Below are positions 39,768-50,494 of a DNA stretch of 64,000 nucleotides, one piece after another. This stretch comes from Rhynchopus euleeides (lineage: Eukaryota > Euglenozoa > Diplonemea > Diplonemida > Diplonemidae): the NCBI GenBank assembly GCA_963210315.1, contig OY723322.1, positions 124,001 through 188,000 on the forward strand, read 5' to 3'. The notes beneath the pieces were generated by a model. The model saw only the letters and a list, made by a program, of their open reading frames with translations, ran no database searches and had not been told where the DNA came from. The position numbers were made by a program, and so were the translations under genes. Numbering within the stretch: position 1 is the stretch's first letter; each line of letters opens with the position of its first letter.

Positions 39768-42700
39768 AAATTGGGGGAGATCCGCCAAGTACCCCAATGG
39801 TATGGGGGAGATTGGGGGAGATTCGCCAAGTGCCCCAATGATATGGGGGAGATTGCGGGAGATTCGCCAAGTACCGGAGTGTGTTGGGAGAAATTGGGGG
39901 AGATCCGCCAAGTGCCCCAATGATATGGGGGAGATTGGGGGAGATTCGCCAAGTACCCCAATGATATGGGGGAGATTGGGGGAGATCCGCCAAGTACCCC
40001 AATGATATGGGGGAGATTGGGGGAGATTCGCCAAGTGCCCCAATGATATGGGGGAGATTGGGGGAGATTCGCCAAGTACCCCAATGCTATGGGGGAGATT
40101 GGGGGAGATCCGCCAAGTGCCCCAATGATATGGGGGAGATTGGGGGAGATTCGCCAAGTACCGCAATGTGTTGGGGGAGATTGGGGGAGATTCGCCAAGT
40201 GCCCCAATGATATGGGGGAGATTGGGGGAGATTCGCCAAGTACCCCAATGCTATGGGGGAGATTGGGGGAGATCCGCCAAGTGCCCCAATGATATGGGGG
40301 AGATTGGGGGAGATCCGCCAAGTACCGCAATGTGTTGGGGGAGATTGGGGGAGATCCGCCAAGTGCCCCAATGATATGGGGGAGATTGCGGGAGATTCGC
40401 CAAGTACCGGAGTGTGTTGGGAGAAATTGGGGGAGATCCGCCAAGTGCCCCAATGATATGGGGGAGATTGGGGGAGATTCGCCAAGTACCCCAATGATAT
40501 GGGGGAGATTGGGGGAGATCCGCCAAGTACCGCAATGTGTTGGGGGAGATTGGGGGAGATCCGCCAAGTACCCCAATGATATGGGGGAGATTGGGGGAGA
40601 TTCGCCAAGTGCCCCAATGATATGGGGGAGATTGGGGGAGATTCGCCAAGTACCCCAATGCTATGGGGGAGATTGGGGGAGATCCGCCAAGTGCCCCAAT
40701 GATATGGGGGAGATTGGGGGAGATTCGCCAAGTACCGCAATGTGTTGGGGGAGATTGGGGGAGATTCGCCAAGTGCCCCAATGATATGGGGGAGATTGGG
40801 GGAGATTCGCCAAGTACCGCAGTGTGTTGGGAGAAATTGGGGGAGATCCGCCAAGTACCCCAATGATATGGGGGAGATTGGGGGAGATCCGCCAAGTACC
40901 GCAATGTGTTGGGGGAGATTGGGGGAGATCCGCCAAGTACCCCAATGATATGGGGGAGATTGGGGGAGATTCGCCAAGTGCCCCAATGATATGGGGGAGA
41001 TTGGGGGAGATTCGCCAAGTACCCCAATGCTATGGGGGAGATTGGGGGAGATCCGCCAAGTGCCCCAATGATATGGGGGAGATTGGGGGAGATTCGCCAA
41101 GTACCGCAATGTGTTGGGGGAGATTGGGGGAGATTCGCCAAGTGCCCCAATGATATGGGGGAGATTGGGGGAGATTCGCCAAGTACCGCAGTGTGTTGGG
41201 AGAAATTGGGGGAGATCCGCCAAGTACCCCAATGATATGGGGGAGATTGGGGGAGATTCGCCAAGTACCGGAGTGTGTTGGGAGAAATTGGGGGAGATCC
41301 GCCAAGTGCCCCAATGATATGGGGGAGATTGGGGGAGATTCGCCAAGTACCCCAATGATATGGGGGAGATTGGGGGAGATCCGCCAAGTACCCCAATGGT
41401 ATGGGGGAGATTGGGGGAGATTCGCCAAGTACCGCAGTGTGTTGGGAGAAATTGGGGGAGATCCGCCAAGTGCCCCAATGATATGGGGGAGATTGGGGGA
41501 GATTCGCCAAGTACCCCAATGCTATGGGGGAGATTGGGGGAGATCCGCCAAGTGCCCCAATGATATGGGGGAGATTGGGGGAGATTCGCCAAGTACCGCA
41601 ATGTGTTGGGGGAGATTGGGGGAGATTCGCCAAGTGCCCCAATGATATGGGGGAGATTGGGGGAGATTCGCCAAGTACCGCAGTGTGTTGGGAGAAATTG
41701 GGGGAGATCCGCCAAGTACCCCAATGATATGGGGGAGATTGGGGGAGATCCGCCAAGTGCCCCAATGATATGGGGGAGATTGGGGGAGATTCGCCAAGTA
41801 CCGGAGTGTGTTGGGAGAAATTGGGGGAGATCCGCCAAGTGCCCCAATGATATGGGGGAGATTGGGGGAGATTCGCCAAGTACCCCAATGATATGGGGGA
41901 GATTGGGGGAGATCCGCCAAGTACCCCAATGGTATGGGGGAGATTGGGGGAGATTCGCCAAGTACCGCAGTGTGTTGGGAGAAATTGGGGGAGATCCGCC
42001 AAGTGCCCCAATGATATGGGGGAGATTGGGGGAGATTCGCCAAGTACCCCAATGCTATGGGGGAGATTGGGGGAGATCCGCCAAGTGCCCCAATGATATG
42101 GGGGAGATTGGGGGAGATCCGCCAAGTACCCCAATGGTATGGGGGAGATTGGGGGAGATTCGCCAAGTACCGCAGTGTGTTGGGAGAAATTGGGGGAGAT
42201 CCGCCAAGTACCCCAATGGTATGGGGGAGATTGGGGGAGATTCGCCAAGTGCCCCAATGATATGGGGGAGATTGGGGGAGATTCGCCAAGTACCGCAGTG
42301 TGTTGGGAGAAATTGGGGGAGATCCGCCAAGTACCCCAATGGTATGGGGGAGATTGGGGGAGATTCGCCAAGTACCGCAATGTGTTGGGGGAGATTGGGG
42401 GAGATTCGCCAAGTACCCCAATGATATGGGGGTGATTGGGGGAGATTCGCCAAGTACCGCAATGTGTTGGGGGAGATTGGGGGAGATTCGCCAAGTACCG
42501 CAGTGTGTTGGGAGAAATTGGGGGAGATCCGCCAAGTACCGCAGTGTGTTGGGAGAAATTGGGGGAGATCCACCAAGTGCCCTAATGATATGGGGGAGAT
42601 TGGGGGAGATTCGCCAAGTACCCCAATGATATGGGGGAGATTGGGGGAGATTCGCCAAGTACCGCAGTGTGTTGGGAGAAATTGGGGGAGATCCGCCAAG

Positions 42701-42872
42701 TACCCCAATGATATGGGGGAGATTGGGGGAGATTCGCCAAGTACCCCAATGATATGGGGGAGATTGGGGGAGATCCGCCAAGTACCCCAATGGTATGGGG
42801 GAGATTGGGGGAGATTCGCCAAGTACCGCAATGTGTTGGGAGAAATTGGGGGAGATCCGCCAAGTGCCCCAG
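39768..42872. repeat. 41-bp satellite array, about 76 copies
   Basis: Tandem units of 41 bases: GATATGGGGGAGATTGGGGG followed by AGATYCGCCAAGTRCCCCAAT. Variants (GATAT, GCTAT, GGTAT, or TGTGTTGGGAGAAA types; TTCGCC or TCCGCC) alternate in higher-order blocks. There are no stops in several frames on both strands, so frames of up to 747 codons arise by chance. The array begins directly after the RNase H remnant. Confidence 0.97.
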
Positions 42873-44009
42873 TGTGATGCAGGAAAATCGGTTTTTTTGG
42901 CCGTATCTGCCGTAAACCCCGTAGTTTAGACACCCTCTCCGGGACCCCCCCCCCGGACCCCCCCCCCCCCGTACCATTTTACGGCGACGGGTTTTACGGC
43001 GAATACGGCCTGAAAATCGGGTTTTTTGACAAAGGCAAAAAAACGCCCGCCCGCCGTAAAAGCCGTATCTGGCCGTAGATTCCGTACTTTTAGACACCCC
43101 CCTTGGTGTGTGATTGGCAGGCGCATAAGACTGTGTGTGACGGCAAGCACCTAGCACTTCCCCTATCGCTGCATTTCCGCCTGACAAGTACCTTGTTGGG
43201 AGAAAAAAAAACTATAAAAATTTTCGGGAAAATTCCACTTTGTTCCCGACTATGCCCACCCTGCTTAGAGGGTACACAGGTCACCTGGACACCAATAATG
43301 GCCCCACTACGAACCGCGATTGACCCAAAGAGTCCAAGAACGCGAAGGAGAAGGCCAGATGTTCGCTACCGTGGCCTCCGGCGGCTGGGGGGCTCCGCCC
43401 CCCAGACCCCCCGCTGTGCTGTGTGCCTGTCGAGTGGACATATGTACCGTTGGTACACCATGGCAAGTGGGAAACGGCACAACACCAGGAGTACGACATG
43501 GTCGTGAGTGAAGACGGAGTACGTGCAGACTACCCCACCCCTGCACACAAGTCTGTACGACTTCCTCGTTGTCCACTGGCGATCGACATTGCCTCGCCCG
43601 GCGCTGTTGGAGCACGAAGTCCGGGGATTCCCCTTCAGCCCCCCTGTCCAGCAGTGGTCTCTCAAGGGCGTGGCGTGCACCTTCTGACACTCCTGACGTT
43701 GCCCTACAGTTCCTGAGACAGATCCATGGCTGGAGGCACGGCCGGATGGTGTTGTAGCAAAGGACACTGCTCTCCCAGCACCTCACACATCTCCAACAGG
43801 GTGTATGTGGGGTGCTGTGTGAGGTGTCCGTCGGCTTTATGAAGCAACCAAAGTCGGGATGCGGGCAGGTGCCCCGCTCACCCCATACATGGACAGGAAA
43901 CGCCAAAATGGCGCCAAAAAACGAAAAACGGGAAAACCGGCAAAACCCGGCTTTTTTGCAGAATTTGGAAAGTCACCCACTATCCCTGATTGCATGACGC
44001 TACACAAAA
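42873..44009. other. Unannotated island DNA with hairpin copy
   Basis: It holds a pair of related ACGGCGAATACGG/CCGTAAA-rich segments around a C run (42900-43090), the dispersed GC-rich hairpin (43358-43412), and no recognisable gene. Confidence 0.45.
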
Positions 44010-44222
44010 CTTTGTGTCTGCAAATCAGAAAGGGGAGAGAAGAACCAGCGGGTATTCGTCGATCGCGAGAACACCCCACACGCCTGCTGCGGGTGTGGTG
44101 TGTCCTGCATGATCTGCATAGCAAAGTTTCCTGCGTTGTTAGCACAACTCCAAAAACTTTGTGTCTGCAAATCAGAAAGGGGAGAGAAGAACCAGCGGGT
44201 ATTCGTCGATCGCGAGAACACC
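44010..44222 (-). repeat. A-B-A tandem repeat, 147-bp period
   Basis: Unit A (66 bases) occurs at 44010-44075 and 44157-44222 with unit B (81 bases) between. Both are found inverted at 27455-27570 and 28144-28210. Minus-strand A ends in CTGATTTGCAGACACAAAG, like an intron acceptor. Confidence 0.8.
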
Positions 44223-44290
44223 TCTGGATCCCTCAGGGACAAATAAACTCCCCCCCCCCCCTTTTTTCTCTCTCTTCAAGTGCTCTTCTG

Positions 44291-44699
44291 GAGAACCCGG
44301 CCGTACCGGGAACCTCCCTTTGGTAGTAGTATTTGTAGAACCCGGCCGTACCGAGAACCTACATGTCGTGACTGATTTCTGTGGTATTTTCTTTTCCCCC
44401 CCTTACCAATCGCCCTGACCCCCTGACTTCCCGTTGTTCTGTAGAATCCGGCCGTACCGGAAACCTACACTCGGCTCTTGTTTTTCTGTCCTGCCAGCTC
44501 GAAGACTGTGGCCGTCAATGTGTTGCAACACCGTATCACCTCTTACTCCACTGTATACTTGTTGTCCTGTAGAACCCGGCCGTTCCGGGAACCTACCAAC
44601 ACCCTTGTTGACCTGTGGAACCCGGCCAAACCGGGAACCCACCTTGTCACCCTGATTTTCCGTGTGTACCTGTAGAACCCGGCCGTACCGGGAACCTAC
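44291..44699. repeat. Cluster of six 28-bp hairpin repeats with unique spacers
   Basis: Copies start at 44291 (partial), 44335, 44441, 44569, 44614 and 44672. The consensus is GTAGAACCCGG-CCGTA-CCGGGAACCTAC. GTAG pairs with CTAC and CCCGG with CCGGG, so each can fold. Spacers are 17-100 bases and unrelated. The cluster is immediately 3' of the RT-RNase H remnant on the minus strand. Confidence 0.85.
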
Positions 44700-44719
44700 A
44701 CTGCCCTCCGATTCCTTTT

Positions 44720-45565
44720 TTAGGATTCCTTCTTCCTTTTTCTCATGGGAGACTCAAACACACTTGCAGCACGAAAAAAGCTCCACACATCGGGTGTCAC
44801 GTGCACCCCCGGATCCTGTAGAACTGTCCCGGGCCCAATCATTGGGGCCACGTCGCCCCTGGTAAACCCATCCGCCAGCTGCCGCCCCGTCTCCACCCAG
44901 GAAATTTCCACACGTGCACCCACACTCTTCACCACCCTCAAAATAAACGCCAGCATCCTGTTGGCTTTTTCGTTTCTGCTGTGCGTGGCTTTCACACTCG
45001 CTACCACAGCCGAGTTGTCAACTTTCAGGTTTACTTGGTGTCCCGGCGCGTACTGCCGTATCCAGACTGCCGCTGCCGCCACCGCCAAGAATTCCTTCAA
45101 AAAGATATGCGCCTCTGCCGCCTCCTCTTTGAACTTGTTGTAAAAAACCATGTCGGGTGTCACCACCGCCCACATGGCCGAGGAGGCATCAGTCCAGATC
45201 TCGATGATTGGCAGGGTCACTGGTGCACTTATCCATTCGTTCCTTCGGATAATCTGACGCATTTCCCACATGTCTTGTTTCCGGGACTCACACACACTGT
45301 GGCGCTGATCCCACTTTTCCACCTTTCCTTCCACAAAAATCGCAACCTCCCGAAACACCTCCAGTACTGTGACGTGGAAACACAACGGGGTCCAGGAAGC
45401 AAAAAGAAACCAAATCAAACCACCACACACACCTGCCACTTCCCTCGCCGTCACGTTGTCCCGCATCAGCTCGGTCCACGCTTGGGCCATCAAAAATTTG
45501 GACACCCAGTCTGGGTCCAGACGGAATCTTGCACGCTGCAGGTCGAACTGCAGTCCGATTGCCAC
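44720..45565 (-). pseudogene. RT-RNase H fragment of a second retroelement (281 aa)
   Basis: The frame starts inside an RT (GLQFDLQRARFRLDPDW) and continues through the connection region to a full RNase H: EIWTDASSAMWAVV, FLKEFLAVAAAAVW, VNLKVDNSAVVASVK, VETGRQLADGFTRGD. All four acidic positions are present. Upstream, related coding continues in other frames, so the RT core is truncated or frameshifted. It resembles DIRS/VIPER-type RNase H. A C-terminal tail ends in MRKRKKES. Six hairpins follow directly after the stop. Confidence 0.65.
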
Positions 45566-45969
45566 AAACAGCTGCGACGGACGCCCGTAGGCCGTATCCT
45601 TCTTTCACGGTGCATGGTGGCAGGGAGGTACATATACAAGCCAGAACTCATCGAAGACCTGGCTAATGCCACCTACATAGCGCCTGACACCCACCGGATG
45701 ACGTGGTTGGCAAGCAACATGCATTGCAACCCTCAGATGTGGTGTGTTGGGGCATTTTCTTTTCCAACCTCCCACACAGTGGCACTGTCCGGTACCAAAC
45801 GGTGGCACAAAATTTAGGTACCCCAATTCGGGCACCTGAGGTGCCCGGAATGGTGGAAAAGTGGGGTTCGATGGGTTTCCGGACCGATCTGGGGGGGTTT
45901 GGAGGGTTTACGGGGGCTTTGGGGCCTCTGCGCCGGTTTTTTGAAAAATCGTGTTTGTCACCCCCATTT

Positions 45970-46797
45970 CAGGCCTGTCGCTAACTTTTCGATTTTGGAG
46001 ATTTGGTGGGTTGACGCTCCTGTTTTGGGGGGGGGATCAGGGGGGAAAACACTAGGGGTCAATTTTTCTCGCGCGCGCTTCGCGCGCGCTCGTGTTGTTG
46101 CCGAATTTTCCCATCGGTGGACCACTAGGCGGGCACGGTGTGAGGCGCTGGGTTCCTTCCGTGGTTCCTCTCCCGCTCGCGCCGTCGGGTGCCGGAGGAA
46201 ACCAAAAAATGGCTTTCGGGACCATGATTTCGACGCTGCCCCCTGATATGCCACAGCCGTCAAAGCGCGAGGACTTGGTTACTAGACGGGCACGCGAGAT
46301 GGGGGGTCTGGGGGGCGGAGCCCCCCAGCCGCCGGAGGCCACGGTAGTGAACATCTGTTCATTGTGGGCGTACAGATTCTGTGTGAGTTGGCTGCGTCCC
46401 CCTGAGGCGACTGGAGTGGTTGGATTCCCTGACCCGGTGGGAATCAAATGACTTGAGTACGAGACATACGCCACAGGGGGGTCTGGGGGGCGGAGCCCCC
46501 CAGCCGCCGGAGGCACGGTAGTGAGCATCTGTTCCTGCAACACCATACTCTCTTCGACGTCGACCCAGTGAAAGTGGGTTGACGCTTGGTCGACGCTTGG
46601 TGAGCGTCGACCCAGTGTAATAAATGGGTTGACGCTTGGTCCAGGCTTGAATGGCAACCCAGTTCCACTGGGTCGACGCTCCAAGCCTCGACCAAGCGTC
46701 AACCCAGTCCACTGGGTCGACGCTGGGTCGACGCTTTTTTATGGGGGGGGAAACCCAAAATCACTGGGTCGACGGTCGACGCTTAGCGACATGCCTG
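45970..46797. mobile_element. 828-bp TIR element, copy 2
   Basis: Same length and, as far as I can read, the same sequence as 25425-26252, in the same orientation. Its right end abuts GTGCCACAT (46798-46806). Confidence 0.8.
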
Positions 46798-46806
46798 GTG
46801 CCACAT
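46798..46806. repeat. 9-bp direct repeat, right (candidate target duplication)
   Basis: GTGCCACAT, identical to 25416-25424. Confidence 0.75.
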
Positions 46807-47741
46807 TCAGAGGTACCGAGGGGGGGGGGGGGGAGAGGGGGGGGGGGGTCGGCAGTACAGCCCGATCCGATCCAGCCACACCATTATGCAATGCCCGAAA
46901 GGGGCGTGCCTAGGCAGCCTCGCCGCTGTGGGCATTGCGTACTGCGTTTGGCACTGCCTGGATCACGGCACATGTGCTGACGTGGGTATCCGAAAGGCCT
47001 CTATCTGTTTCGAAGGCGTTCCTGTTGCTTGTGTGTGGGAACGTTTCGATATTTCCGTGTCTGGAGCATCGTTCTTTTGTTCTGGTATGTTTCATGTCGA
47101 GCGAGCATGAGCGAGCTTGAGCGAGACTTTGGCAGAATCGCTGTTTGTGTGGAGGGAGTGCAGCGACACAACCCTGTGAGGGCTGCAAGCTGAAGAGCTG
47201 CACCGCCTGCGAACCGGTTACCGCTGAAAAGGGGTGTGATAACGGGAGAGGAGAAGGGACGTCGTGCAACACAGCACGACAGCAGTGCTGCCGGGCTGCC
47301 ACAACCTGAGCTCGCGCGATAGGAAGGTGAAGTCAATTGCCTGCCAAGTGCGCAAAAGTCATGGAGCAGCACAGACGTCTTCTCTTTTGCAGGATATCTC
47401 CTGTCCATTTGTGGAACCACTTTCTGTGGGGTGGGGGATGGGGGATACGCACATAGTATATGAAGAAAAGAGTGTGAAAAAAGTATGAACAAACGCCGAC
47501 CACCGTTACCGTTGTTCGACCACCGTGGCGTGTTCTGCAAAGAAGTAAAAGAAGCGCCAGAGAAGAAAAGACATGCGCAAAGCCACAAGTGGTCAGTGCA
47601 TGAAGTCCCCTGCTGGTCGGAATCTTCAAAACAACAAATTACGAAAAGAAGAGATGCCTCCCCACTGAAGGGCGCCCGCTGCGGGCTGCCTGCCTGGCAG
47701 AAGAACAACGTGACGCCAGACAGGAAACCCAGCAAAGCCCA
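46807..47741. other. Spacer between island and right gene block
   Basis: G runs (46820-46850) and GAGCGAGC repeats (47098-47122) but no recognisable gene. It should include the 3' UTR of the FAD oxidase gene. Confidence 0.5.
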
Positions 47742-49403
47742 CTACAGCCCGACGCAGTTGCGGCAGCCGAAAACACCACGGCAGTCGTACTTCTTCTTCA
47801 CCAAGCGGAGCTTGTTGTACGTCTCCTCCTCCCAGTACGCCGAGTTGTTCAGGTTCGGGTTCGACTCAGAGAAGTAAACGTACGGCCCAAAGGCTTCCTG
47901 AACCACGTCCTGCGGTGTCGTGTATGCGAGGTACATCAGCGCCGCCTTGCGCATGGCGCTGCTGATCGAGGTGAAGGGCTGCTGCGGCGACCCGATGTTC
48001 CCCGTGAGGCCACCAGAGAGGGCCTGGCCGCACGTCAGGAAGGCGGGGCAGTTCACCGACTGCGAGATGACGAAATCGGCAGCCTGCGACACCTGCTCAC
48101 GCGGGATCAGAGCGCCGCTGATGGGGGGGTACGCACCCTCCCCGCTGGACCAGGGCACCAGGGAGTCCTTGTTGGGCGCGTAGTTGGTAAAGGCGTACGA
48201 GTCCGGGATGGGGACCTGCGTGATCAGCGTCTCGGGGAGGCCCAGCGACACCAGCTTCTGCACAACCTTCTGTGCCTCAGGGGAGGCCAGCCCGCCCTGC
48301 ACGTAGCAGCTCGCCTGCACGGCCCAGTAGCCCTGCGGCTTGCTGAAGAGGTACCCGCCAGAGAAGGTCACGTTCTGGTTGAGCTCCAGGGAGAACTGAG
48401 TCCACGCGCGTGCAACCAGCTCGAAGGAGGTGACGTCAGTGATGGGGCCCGAGAGCACACCCGCGATCAGCGACAGCCCGCCATCCGGGAGGGGGTGTGC
48501 CTTGACAGTCACGTGGGTGATGATGCCCCACGTCGACCCGCCGCCACCGCGCAGCGCCCAGAACAGGTCCTTGTGGGGGCCGTCCGCCGTGACCGTCACA
48601 TACCGCCCGCTCGCGAGAACCACGTCCGCCGCCAGCAGGTTGTCAACACCCAGGCCGAGGCGGGGGCAGTGGGGGCCGTAGCCACCGCCCAGCGACCACC
48701 CCACGACACCCACAGAGGGGCAGGACCCGGAGGAGACCATCATGCCGTACTGTGCGGCGAACTGGTGCGCCTCCGAGAACACCATGCCTGCGCCGAAGCG
48801 GAACGACGGGTGGCCGAGGCCAGCCTCGTCCTGCAGGTCCGCCTCCTTGCTGCGCATCAGCGTGGTGCGGATCAGGATGCTGCCACCGGTGCAGTGCAGG
48901 GGCTGGTTGCGCCCGTTGAACTCGTGCCCCGTACCAGCCACCACGATGCACAGGCGGTGCCTGCGGGCAAAGCGAACCGACGTGCGGATGTGCTCCGCGT
49001 TGAGCGCAAACACCACGAAGTCAGGCTCCACGTTGCTCAGCACGTTGGTGATCTGTGCCTTGCAGTAGTCCGTGTCGTACTCCCTCTCGTCCTGGCACGT
49101 CTGGTTCAGTGTCTCCCTCACATACAGCGGCGACATCCCCTGTGCGCCCAGCCCGAACAGGGGCTGCACCTTCTCCCAGTCCTGCAGCCCAGGCACCTCG
49201 CGCACCAGCGCCGAGATGTACGGCCCGCCCGCCTCCGCCAGCAGCGTGCGCGGCATCTCCGGGTCGAGCCTGCGCCTCAGGCGGCTGATGTGGCGCTCCT
49301 TGGGCCAGCAGTACTCCCCCCTCTGGCAGTGCGGCCTCTGGCGGACAGCATCGGCCTGGGTGGCAAGGCCCACACAGAGGAGTGCCGCAAAGACACAACG
49401 CAT
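47742..49403 (-). CDS. Secreted berberine-bridge-type FAD oxidase (553 aa)
   Basis: A flavoprotein oxidase of the FAD_binding_4 plus BBE family, which oxidises sugars, alcohols or alkaloids with release of H2O2. Residues 1-20 are a signal peptide (MRCVFAALLCVGLATQADA). The FAD domain (about 110-300) has His160 in AGTGHEFNGR and Cys228 in GSCPSVGVVGW, the two positions used for bicovalent FAD attachment in this family, plus SLGGGYG and DLFWALRGGGGSTWGI. The BBE segment at the C-terminus reads SAYWEEETYNKLRLVKKKYD. The end FGCRNCVGL is Cys-containing where FxxPQSI is usual. The upstream 103 in-frame codons are rejected because the signal peptide would be internal. Substrate unknown. Confidence 0.88.
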   Translation of the reverse strand: MRCVFAALLCVGLATQADAVRQRPHCQRGEYCWPKERHISRLRRRLDPEMPRTLLAEAGGPYISALVREVPGLQDWEKVQPLFGLGAQGMSPLYVRETLNQTCQDEREYDTDYCKAQITNVLSNVEPDFVVFALNAEHIRTSVRFARRHRLCIVVAGTGHEFNGRNQPLHCTGGSILIRTTLMRSKEADLQDEAGLGHPSFRFGAGMVFSEAHQFAAQYGMMVSSGSCPSVGVVGWSLGGGYGPHCPRLGLGVDNLLAADVVLASGRYVTVTADGPHKDLFWALRGGGGSTWGIITHVTVKAHPLPDGGLSLIAGVLSGPITDVTSFELVARAWTQFSLELNQNVTFSGGYLFSKPQGYWAVQASCYVQGGLASPEAQKVVQKLVSLGLPETLITQVPIPDSYAFTNYAPNKDSLVPWSSGEGAYPPISGALIPREQVSQAADFVISQSVNCPAFLTCGQALSGGLTGNIGSPQQPFTSISSAMRKAALMYLAYTTPQDVVQEAFGPYVYFSESNPNLNNSAYWEEETYNKLRLVKKKYDCRGVFGCRNCVGL

Positions 49404-50494
49404 GGCAACGGTGCGAGGGAGAGGGGAGGCAAGTCCTGCGGGGGGGACGGAGGGTGGTGGGGGTGTGTTGGGTTGGGCAGGAAAAGGGCACCGGCAATCT
49501 GTTGCTGCTGCAAGTGGTGTGAGGGGTGAGGGGCTGTGCTGTCCAAAATAAAGGTTGGGGGGAAGGGAGGGGGTCACAGCACTTTCCTTCATTGTCTCCT
49601 GCCCCCAGGCCTCACGGGCCTCCAAGGCACAGCACTGCGATGGGGTCGCAACACGGCCACCTGCCGCACCCCCCTGCGAATGTGTGCCACCCTTTGGCAA
49701 AAGGTATGGCAAGTCGTGAGGGATGTGTGCAAAGAAGACCCCTATCAGGCCTCATGAGATAGTGCGTCGCCAGCTGATGGAAATACCCCCTCGCTCTTGT
49801 TCTGCCACACACAGGGTGGCTGTTCCCGTGGTGCGATGTGACAGAGAGTGGCTTGGTAGAATGTGCGCGGGGGTCGATTGGCCGGCGTGGGGAGAGGGAA
49901 GGGCGGCATGTTCAAAAAGTGTGTTCGAGATAAGCTCCGCATTTTGTTTCCCGCCTCCGATATTTCCCCCCCGCACAGCAGCAGGGGTATCGAGAAAGGA
50001 GGGGGTGGGTGCAACAGTTCAGCATGCCGAGTGCCTGGTTGGAAAATCAGGCCCGTCTGTTCAGTTTTTTTTGGATTCGAATTCGTAAAAATGAAGCCAA
50101 AGGGGCTGGCAGCTGTCATTGGTTTCTTGGAGCAGGCATGGTCCATCGAACCAGGTGCAGTGAGGGGTGTGTGGTATGGTATGCATCATATAGGAGGAAC
50201 GAACGGAACAGTAACGCGGCAAGGACACGGCGGCAGCATATCCCGGAATACTAACAGCAATGGAAACCACGAAAACAGTAAAAAACACGGCCCACCCGCT
50301 TGTGTACACAACACACGCCAGAAAACTTTCCGAGCCCTCTCTTTCCTGTACCTCCTGCCTCTGCCTCAGAAGCGCACACATTTGGTGGGCCCAAGAAGGT
50401 TCCCCGCCCGTTGCCCGTTGGCTTCAGGCCGGGAGTTGCCTCCTCCTTCCCTCGCCTCAGAAGTGCACACATCAATCGCCACACTCACCTAACC
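49404..50494. other. Intergenic region
   Basis: No gene recognised. It has pyrimidine-rich minus-strand stretches upstream of the FAD oxidase start (complement of 49430-49480), a possible acceptor region. Confidence 0.5.

Larger units (their letters stand above)
25425..46797. mobile_element. Candidate 21.4-kb composite mobile segment
   Basis: The segment starts and ends with direct copies of the same 828-bp inverted-repeat element. Its outer ends are therefore inverted (CAGGCCTGTCGCTAA at the left; TTAGCGACATGCCTG at the right), and it is flanked by the exact 9-bp direct repeat GTGCCACAT. A 9-bp duplication is typical of Mutator-type transposition. The inner flanks of the two copies do not match each other as direct repeats, which argues against two independent insertions. 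Integration of a circle by recombination into one pre-existing copy is an alternative. Confidence 0.55.

Noticed and set aside
40251..42494. A 747-codon frame and many others in the 41-bp array
   Set aside because: They arise from the stop-free satellite unit on both strands and all frames; there is no start context or non-repeat domain.
39768..42872. CRISPR-like array
   Set aside because: Units are contiguous with no unique spacers; this is a satellite. The genome is eukaryotic.
44291..44699. CRISPR array from the six hairpin repeats
   Set aside because: Spacer lengths vary from 17 to 100 bases, the repeats are degenerate, and no cas genes are present in this eukaryotic context.
49404..49712. 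103-codon N-terminal extension of the FAD oxidase
   Set aside because: It would bury a clear signal peptide; its composition is low-complexity.
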